In this document: positions 56,763 through 64,000 of the stretch, piece after piece
How the letters are laid out: the number at the start of each line of letters is the position of its first letter
Position numbering within the stretch: the first letter of the stretch is position 1
From: Haematococcus lacustris
Taxonomy: Eukaryota; Chlorophyta; Chlorophyceae; Chlamydomonadales; Haematococcaceae
Length of the DNA: 64,000 nucleotides
Direction: 5' to 3'
Assembly: GCA_030144725.1 (NCBI GenBank)
Contig: JASKMD010000026.1
Span: 9,912,616 to 9,976,615 of the forward strand
Notes under the pieces: model-generated
Databases searched by the model: none
The model's input: the letters and a program-made list of their open reading frames with translations, nothing else
What the model was told of the DNA's origin: nothing
Translations under genes and position numbers: made by a program

Positions 56763-57360
56763 GCATGTACCCTACCAGTTCAACAAAACTTATTCAACAA
56801 GGAACAACATGTTGGACTGTGGGTAATCTCACTCAGCTACTACAAACATGTTGTAGCATCCTCGGTCGCACCCTTGATGACTGCAGCCCCCACATCGATG
56901 GCACTCTTTCCCACTAGACCACTGGGCACCTCATCAAAACTAACAGCTTCATGCTCTGTAAGGCTGACAGCCTGTGTGAAACTACCAGGCCCAATGCATT
57001 GTTGCGGGCCCGGCCATCAATGCCCCGCCGGTACTCTGCAGCCCGGTGCAACCACTGGCTGCCCTTGGGCATCCGGTTCTTTCACCCACTTGTAGCCTTG
57101 CTGGTGCTCTTTGCCAAGGGGTTATACTATAACTTATAGAGCCTCCAGGTTTTCCCGCTGCCCGGCGCCAGGGGACGCTGCATCCTCTCCCCAATGCGCT
57201 GGAAGTGAAGGCATTTCCCGGTCCAGCCACCTGCCCCATGGTGTGGCCTGGGCTGAAAGCACTGGGCCTGGTGCAGTAGGCGGGGGCTGGGCAAGAGATA
57301 TGGGTGTACATGGGATTAGAGAGGACAACAACAGTACGGTATGGCTAGATCTAGAATGTT
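56763..57360 (-). mobile_element. Repeat plus decayed remnant, copy D (right copy)
   Basis: Same as 39,663-40,260. Confidence 0.6.
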
Positions 57361-57691
57361 TTGTATATACAGGGGACTGTCCCCTGTGCAGGCAACTAGC
57401 CAGAGAGCCACCCAGCTAGCCCTTCAGAACCTCTTCAGAATCCCAGCTGCCTGCTGACGTGCCTGCTGACACCCCTTCTGTGTCATGCTTCTGTGTCATC
57501 CTCTCCTTGACTCAAGCAAAGGCATGCTATGCAGCTATCTGGCTACCAGCATACTCTTGGCAGAAGGTTCAAACCGGTTGGTCGTTGCAGGTCGCGTTGA
57601 CCCGCGTTGACCCATCGTCTTTCCCCCCTCCTCGGGGGGGCTCTACGACGACCATTAGTCGGTGGGGTGGTGCCTTAGGAACTAGAGACGT

Positions 57692-60600
57692 ATGACACTA
57701 CCAGGAAAGATGGACATCTACGGGGCAATGGTCATGAGCAAGGTTGGCGCGTTGCTGTGGAGTGGTTGGCGCACGGAAATGACATTGCCGATTCAGCAGC
57801 TTTGCAAAACCATATCAGACATTTTCAACAACACTTTGGAAGCTCAAGACAGGTAGTTTTCCTGGAGCATTTGGACTGATCTGCAGTGCAGTGTGCAGGA
57901 CATGTTTAGAGCACTTTTCTCAATAAGCAGAAGTAGCTCTCTCCTGGTGTTGCGTTCTGTTGTCTACAGCTCATATCTGGAGGCTGACAGCTTTGTGGCG
58001 GCTTCCACAGCAGACACTGACAACTTCATTGTGACTATCATTTGCAGTTGTGGCTACCCAGAAACTGAGGTGCACTGCTTGCTACGCAGCCACAGCTCTG
58101 TTGTCACTCTGCCTGCCACCCACTGTCAGCACTTTGTGATGCAATGTGGTCCTTCTGCCACAGGTCCTTCTTAAGGCACGAGAGTTGAGCCATGCCATCA
58201 AGCTTCTCTTTGGGATGCACATTGCCAGCCTAGGGCGACAACGAGCTGTGCAGCACTCAGCTGGCCAGCCAGACCTGCTGCTCATGCTTCAGGTGTGCCT
58301 AAATCAATCATCAACAGCTCACAGCCTGTCAAGAACAGTCGCAAAGTCAAGCAACCGATACGTGAGACTCAATACTCAACACAGCCCTCGTCAGCCCCTC
58401 GTTCCTCACTCGGGCCTCCATTTGGTTCGGCTACTAGGGACCACTCGGGACCACTCAGGATGATGTTGTGAGGCTGTGTGGAGTTACATTCCCGTGCACA
58501 TGGCATGGGCTGCCTTACCACCTACGACCACCATACCTTATGACCACTATCACCTGACCCCTGTGACAGGGCTGTAGTCTAGAGTTGGCATGACCTGCAT
58601 GCACTAATTGTAAGCTGATGACAGCTTAAGTAGGGGGGCACACACTATTGTGCCAGCCCAGAACACCAACACAGCTCCCTGGTGCCTCTTGCTCTTCCTA
58701 ATGCGCTGCATGGTCAACGCTGCATTGCAGTGCCGGTCCCCTGGCCATGTATGCGGCCTGCTCCAGCTGCTGTGACAGCAATGACAGTGCCAGCATCCCA
58801 TGCAGTATGAGCACCACCAGCATGGGCCTCAGGGGCGCCATGCGCGCCAGTGGCTGTGGCGTATCTCTTATGTGCTGCAGTGCAGACCTGGCAGCATCAG
58901 AGCTGCTGCACCAGAGAGTAGCCCCTCTTGCACACCTTGCCTTGCTGCCCCCTGCACACAGGAAAACCTGAAGCTGGCCGCCAAGGCAGGCGGTCTGGAA
59001 GGCAGGCGCGTGGCTGGCATGCAGCAATGGCTGGCTGCCAATGGCTCCCACGCCCGCCTGCATGAGTACCTGGTGGACACGCTGGCATCAGCCTCCCCCT
59101 GCGCCACCGCCTTCCAGCTGCTGAGCCAGGTGAGCAGCCTGGGCCAAGGGGCAGAGGGGCCAGAGGGTGCCCTGAAGCATAACATGTTGTACATGAGTGC
59201 AAAACAAGGAGATAGCCATTGACAGACAAACATAGCTAGACAACAAACACGGAACAACATATTCGACTGTGGGTGATCTCACTCAGCTACTCCAATCAAG
59301 TTGAAGCATCCTCGGTTGCACCCTTGATGAGAGCCAGCCTGCCAGCCTGCCATTGACAGACAGCCTGCCATTGACAGCCTGCCAGCCTGCCATTGACAGA
59401 TTGAACCGGCTTGTGCCTGGCAAGAGCCTTGCATGAGTAGGGTTTGCACTAATAGGGTTTCCACAGGGAGTGTGTCCTTCCCCAACTTGATGAAGGATGA
59501 GATGAGGTTCAGCACAGCTCACCCACTTGCACTTGCCAGGGAGCATGCCACCCTCCTGTTGCGGTGGGAGATGCTGCACGTGCCTTGCATGCGCCTTGTG
59601 ACCCACCTGCAGGTCCCCCATTACATGTCATCCCACCTTGTGGACCTGACAGGGGAGGGTGAGGTGCGTGGCCTCATGTCCCTGCACCTCAGGCGGCTGC
59701 AGACCCCTGTGCAGCACCACCAACACGGCACAACCTGCTGCAGACATCCAGGGTGTTGCGGGTTCACAGGACGGCGGCAGCCTGCTGCAGGGCCAACCAG
59801 CATGCATCACACCACCAGCGACATTGTTCCCCTCAGCATTCTGGCGTTGTTCTCCATCTAATGCGACTAACGCCGCAGGGCTAACCAGCCTCGACCAGCA
59901 ACCACACCACCAGCCCAGCAGCGACGTTATCCCCCCTCGGCTCACACACTGGCTGACCATTGGCTGACAGCCATTGCTGACAGCCACTGGCTGACACAAC
60001 CAGCTGGACTCAAAGAATGCCCAGGGGGTTACGTCCCACAGTGTTGGCCATGAAGGGGTTGGCACCTGCCCCCCTGAACTCAACAAAAGGCCAACCCCCC
60101 CTTGCCCTGTTGCTGCCACCTGCTGCCTGTGGCCTGCATCTCAGGTTCTGCTGAACCACTGGGGACCCAGCGCCTGCTCTCCCCCCCTGAACTCCGACCT
60201 GGGCCCTGGCAGGCCCCCCCCAGCCGGCCACCCTCCCCCCATGGGCACCCCCCCAGGGTCCAGCAGCTACCTAATACCTAATGAAGGCAGCCCCCCCGCA
60301 GCCCCGCGCCCCCTGCAGGCCCTGCAGCGCCTGCTGTCCCTGCGGACCAACATTGCCGCTGCCCTCAACCCCTTCACTGCCACCAACAGCCAGGACGGGG
60401 GCAGCGGCCTGCAGCAGCGTCAGCAGGGGCGCAGAGGGGACGGCAGCAGCAGGGGGCATGTTGAGCGGGCGGCTGGAGGCAAAGTGCAAGCGCAGGGGCA
60501 GGGGCAGGGGCTGGGCCAGCTGGTGCCAAAGGGGAGCAATGACGTCCTGGGGGGAGGGGGAGGGTTGGGGGAGGCAGCCGGAGTGGCAGAAACGGTGCGC

Positions 60601-63600
60601 GACCAGCTGGCTGACCCCAGGAGCGCTCTGTGGGTGCACTTGCTGCGGGAGGTGCGCCATGTGGCAGACAGCAGCCAGGCACAGCAGCAGCAGCAGCAGC
60701 ACTCCGCTGGCATGGAAGGTGCGCCGACGCTGCTGCACTCAGCCATCTGCAACCTACCCTTCCTGGGGGTGTTAGGTCAGCTCATGCTGCTGTCCCTCAC
60801 ACTTGCCCCATGAGAGCCTCCTGAATGCGCTGGTCCTGCACAGATATGCAGCCTTGCACCCAGCAGGCAATGAGATCAGGGCTGCTTACAGCTGGTTCTG
60901 CCGGTTTGAGCTTGGCCCTGCAGCAGGATACTGCCTGACAGTGCACCTGAGCCAGCTGCAGCTGCACCGTCATGCATCGTACAAAGCCTCATTTGGCATG
61001 GCCTGGACCTGCTGCTGCTGTCCCATGCCTGCTCACACTGCCACCCGCAGGCCCTACACTGGCCTCCCCTGTGGAGTGGCAGCGCATCCACAGCCTGGAC
61101 CTCAGCAGCTTCACCCACCCAGGCCTCACTGCCAGCCTGCTGGTGCTGCACCTTCAGCTGTACGAGGCAGCACTCATCGTCATCCACCACTGCCCAGCCC
61201 CGGCTGCGTCTCCCAGCACCACCAACCCAACGGCTGCACACACAGGCGGGCACACCTCCTCCGTGATGGGGCTCTTCAGCCGAGCAAGCGCCTCCTCTCG
61301 CCAGGCAGCTGCAGGGCCTGAAGCTGCAGGGCCCGCAGCCAGTGCCAGTGCTGTTAAACCCGATCAGGGGCGGTTGCTTGGGGGGCTGCGAGGGGCCTGG
61401 GCCTCGCCCCCATCCCAGCTGCCCAAGGGTCCCCCTGCCGGCTCCCCCTCCTCCCCCACTACCCGCCTGGGACAGGCCCCAGGGGCGGCTGCTCCAGCCG
61501 CAACAAGCACTGTGGCAGGAGGAGTGAGGGCCTCAGCCTCAGCAGGAGGGGCCTCTGGAGCAGCAGCAGGAGTCAGCGCCCAGGGGCCAGGGGTGCTGGG
61601 CGCAGTGGAGCGCGTGTTGAGGGAGGCTGGGAGGGATGTGGCACGCAGGTTTGCGCCCTCCAGGGAGCTGCTGCTGGCTGCAGTCTGGCCCGGCTTGCCT
61701 CGTCAGCTGCTGGGCCCATGGGTGACCCTGACCCCTGAGCCAGCGCCAGGGTCAGGGTCAGGGCAGCAGTTGGCAGAGTCTGGGAAGAGGCAGGCTGCGA
61801 CTGTGCCTGGGCGGGCAGGAGCAGGTGGCACTGGGCCACAGCAGCGTAAGGAGGACAGAGGGCGACCCAACGGCAGCAAGTTATGGCAGCTGGGGCAGGA
61901 GGGCCAGGTGGATGAGGACAGCTGGGCAAGTCAAGTCACAAGCACCCCTGCTATCTCACACCCACCCTCACTCCCCCCACCTTTCCCACCAGCCCAACAC
62001 CTTGATGATGGGGACAGCCACAGCCACAGCAGCAGGGTCAGTGAGGAGGATGTGCAGGGCAGGCCCAGCAGTGTTCAGGGCCACAGCAGCCTGGGTGACA
62101 AGGGCCTGCAGACAGGCAGTGCTAGCGGCACTGCGGGCAGCAGTCAGGGCAGCAGCTTGGAGGCGTGGGACCCAGATAGGGACCTGTGGCAGGGCCTGGT
62201 GCGGCCAGGGGGCAGGGGACGACCGCCCCTGCCCCTGCCCACAACAGCGGCCACGGGTCAACAAGACAGGCAGAAGCCCGGCAAGGCAGGGCACAGCAGC
62301 ACTGTCAGCTGCTGGCCAGCCCGCCGGGTGTCACGCCCGGCAGTGGTGGCGACAGCAGCACCCCTCCCTGCCCCTCCCCACCTGGCCCAGCCTCAAGCAG
62401 AGTGGGCGGTGCCTGCACCAACACCAAGGACTGGCTTGACGGTTGCACCTGCAGTGATGGTAGCGGTGGAGGTAGGCAGGCCAGTGCCAGTGGCTGGGGA
62501 GCCGGCAGCAGCACCTGTGGCAGCAAGTCATGCAGTGGGGGCTGGTGAGCTAGCATGCCAGCGCCTTGAGGCTGCAGGGGCTTCTGCTACAGGGGCCAGA
62601 GTGGAGCTGGGGCAGGTGCCCGCGCAGGACACGGCTTCAGCCCAAACAGGGTCGACCAGGTGCGGGAGTCTGAGCAGGAAGGCATGGGTGGGTGGGTGGG
62701 TGGGTGGGTGGGTGGGAGCAGCTGGGCAGTGAGCTGCTGGGCAACCAGGCAGCGCGAGGCAGGCAGGCAGGCAGGGAGCTGGTGCTTGTACCTCCACCCT
62801 GAGATCTCGCTGTCCTTGCCCTTCTTGGGCCTGTCCCTGCCCAGGTCATGATGAGGGCCAGCTGCCACACAGCGTGCCACAGACTGCCCCACAGTGCATC
62901 ACCCACCTGCCACCTGAGTGTGTGCAGTGTGCGCGGTGAAGCCAGCGCAAGCACCGGGGCGCCGCCCAGCCGGCTGCCGCTGCCACCCTCCACGCACCCA
63001 CCTGGCCGCCGCCACACCCTGGGACCTGGCCTGCCCCTCAGCCCCCGGCCCCCAGGGGGGGCCCCCCACACCGCCAGCGGCTCGCAGCCAGGGGGCAGGG
63101 CCACGCCTTCGCCTAACGCTTGGCGGAGGCAAAGCCTGGGACCCCCCTCGGACAGAGCTGCTGTGGCCACTGCCACGGAGGCGGGGGCCAGACCAGGTGG
63201 GGCTATGCCATGTGGACACCACTGCATGTGTGCTGGCATGGGGCCCCATGGCTATAGTGTTGGCCCTCATGGAGGCATGGGGCATGTTTTGAGCAACCAC
63301 GTCCAGATTTGTATAGGTGGCATGGGTCAATGCATCAGGCATGCATGCATGCATGTGATGTGCAACCTGCAGTTGTGCGCACCTCTTTGCATGTGCATCC
63401 CTCCATGAAGCTGGTCGCTCGTATGCACGCCCAACTTACTGATGGGCAAGGCCAAGCCATCAACCATCCTGCCATGTGCTGCCCAATTCATACACGACTA
63501 CCTGTATCATGCACATTGCCTGGCAACACCACCACCAGCTGGAGTGGCAGCGCATCCACAGCTGACATTTTAAACCGTCCTCCTTTCACTGAATCTCCTT

Positions 63601-64000
63601 TTTGTCTCCCCAGCATTGGTCCTCGCTGCTGCACTGTGCAAATGCAGGCCCGCCTGCTGCCCTTGAGCCCCTCGGTGCCTCATGCCCTTCTGGACCCTCC
63701 CCTCCTACCGCTGCCCGCCGGTCCCGCGCTGCCCCCAGCACCATCTCACTCCAGGCCACCTCTTTTGATCCCTCGACTTCGCACCAGCTACTCCCCCCTG
63801 ATGCCAGCCATGCACTGCACAATGCACAGAGCCCTGCACTTGCACTCTCTGATCGTAGACCCGTGCAATCAGCCCATGCAAGCATAGGGGCTGGGGCAGC
63901 AAGCTATGCAAGACTGCCCAGCCCCCCTCGCCTGCCTCCCCCCACTGGCACCCAGCACTGTAGCTCCCCTCTCACCCCACCCCGACCTGAATGCCATGGC
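57692..64000 (+). CDS. Large protein of unknown function, multi-exon, open at the window end
   Basis: Exons 57692-57852, 57892-58069, 58164-58292 and 58962-59129 join in phase: MTLPGKMDIYGAMVMSKVGA..., SVQDMFRALFSISRSSS, VLLKARELSHAIKLLFGMHI, ENLKLAAKAGGLEGRRVAGM. Later plus-strand exon-like blocks are ~59468-59700 (FPNLMKDEMRFSTAHPLALA, WEMLHVPCMRLVTHLQVPHY), ~60241-60776, ~60810-60960 (NALVLHRYAALHPAGNEIRA), a long exon ~61050-62700 (VEWQRIHSLDLSSFTHPGLT, then Ser/Gly/Ala-rich), ~62935-63250 and ~63612-64000, which is open at the edge. The N-terminal third looks helical; the rest is low complexity. I do not recognise the family. The join from exon 4 to the 59.47-kb exon works only with a later donor (AGAGG|GTGCCC) or a missed exon. 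Confidence 0.5.
59240..59332 (-). repeat. Dispersed repeat, subfamily B, in an intron of the unknown gene
   Basis: It contains CTGTGGGTGATCTCACTCAG, hairpin CTCCAA-TCAAG-TTGAAG (59290-59306) and GGTTGCACCCTTGATGA. No coding remnant lies beside it, so it is a solo copy. Confidence 0.82.
59335..59405 (+). repeat. CCAGCCTGCCATTGACAG short tandem repeat
   Basis: Three to four imperfect units lie directly after the solo dispersed repeat, in the same intron. Confidence 0.75.
62683..62716 (+). repeat. (GTGG)n microsatellite
   Basis: Seven to eight GGTG units lie near the end of the long Ser/Gly/Ala-rich exon. They would encode VGGW repeats only if that frame continued, so the true exon probably ends before them. 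Confidence 0.9.

Larger units (their letters stand above)
42472..59071 (+). repeat. Right copy of the 16.6-kb duplicated block
   Basis: It matches 25,370-41,971, offset by 17,102 bp, then 17,101 after the G run near 33.75 kb and 17,100 after that near 39.21 kb. Confidence 0.95.

Noticed and set aside
42472..59071. A genuine second CHLD paralogue and neighbouring gene duplicates
   Set aside because: Identity is complete apart from two G-run lengths, and the edges coincide with the N gap. Treated as the same locus.

Overview
The window looks like nuclear DNA of a green alga of the Chlamydomonadales. The evidence is GC-rich sequence, small exons separated by GT-AG introns of a few hundred bases, abundant CAG/GCA-type low complexity, TGTAA motifs downstream of genes, a plastid Mg-chelatase D gene and repeats of TnpB/Fanzor type. 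Haematococcus is my best guess; that is inference, not proof.

Layout. 1-2.1 kb: the minus-strand protease/reverse transcriptase end of a Ty3/Gypsy element. 3.2-5.2 kb: a five-exon gene for mitochondrial ribosomal protein uL22. 5.7-7.3 kb: a broken, intron-containing TnpB/Fanzor-like gene. 7.6-8.5 kb: a two-exon C1D (Rrp47-like) exosome cofactor. 9.5-11.36 kb: a 1.86-kb transposon with perfect 150-bp terminal inverted repeats. 11.4-15.8 kb: a seven-exon RCC1-repeat gene, head-to-head with RPS26 (15.9-16.5 kb). 17-19.3 kb: two more Fanzor-like remnants, each followed by a shared dispersed repeat. 19.6-27.9 kb: a long minus-strand gene for a coiled-coil protein with many TFxPxxN motifs. 29.3-30.6 kb: an Ala-rich gene with 81-bp internal repeats. 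31.1-38.2 kb: CHLD, with 11 coding exons that join in phase. 38.5-40.3 kb: more Fanzor-like module ends. 40.6 kb onward: a plus-strand gene of unknown function.

A 500-N gap lies at 41,972-42,471. The 16.6 kb left of it (25,370-41,971) is repeated right of it (42,472-59,071). I found only two one-base differences, both in G runs. Both edges of the duplication coincide with the gap, so this is most simply two overlapping contigs laid end to end. CHLD and its neighbours are then probably single-copy. Only the right-hand copy of the unknown gene continues past the gap, to the window end.

The genes are mostly unrelated housekeeping genes: ribosomes (uL22m, eS26), RNA processing (C1D) and chlorophyll synthesis (CHLD). 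The most interesting non-genic signal is a dispersed repeat that sits 3' of TnpB/Fanzor-like coding remnants. It has two conserved blocks flanking a hairpin whose arms change in a compensatory way, as expected for a structured RNA or transposon right end.
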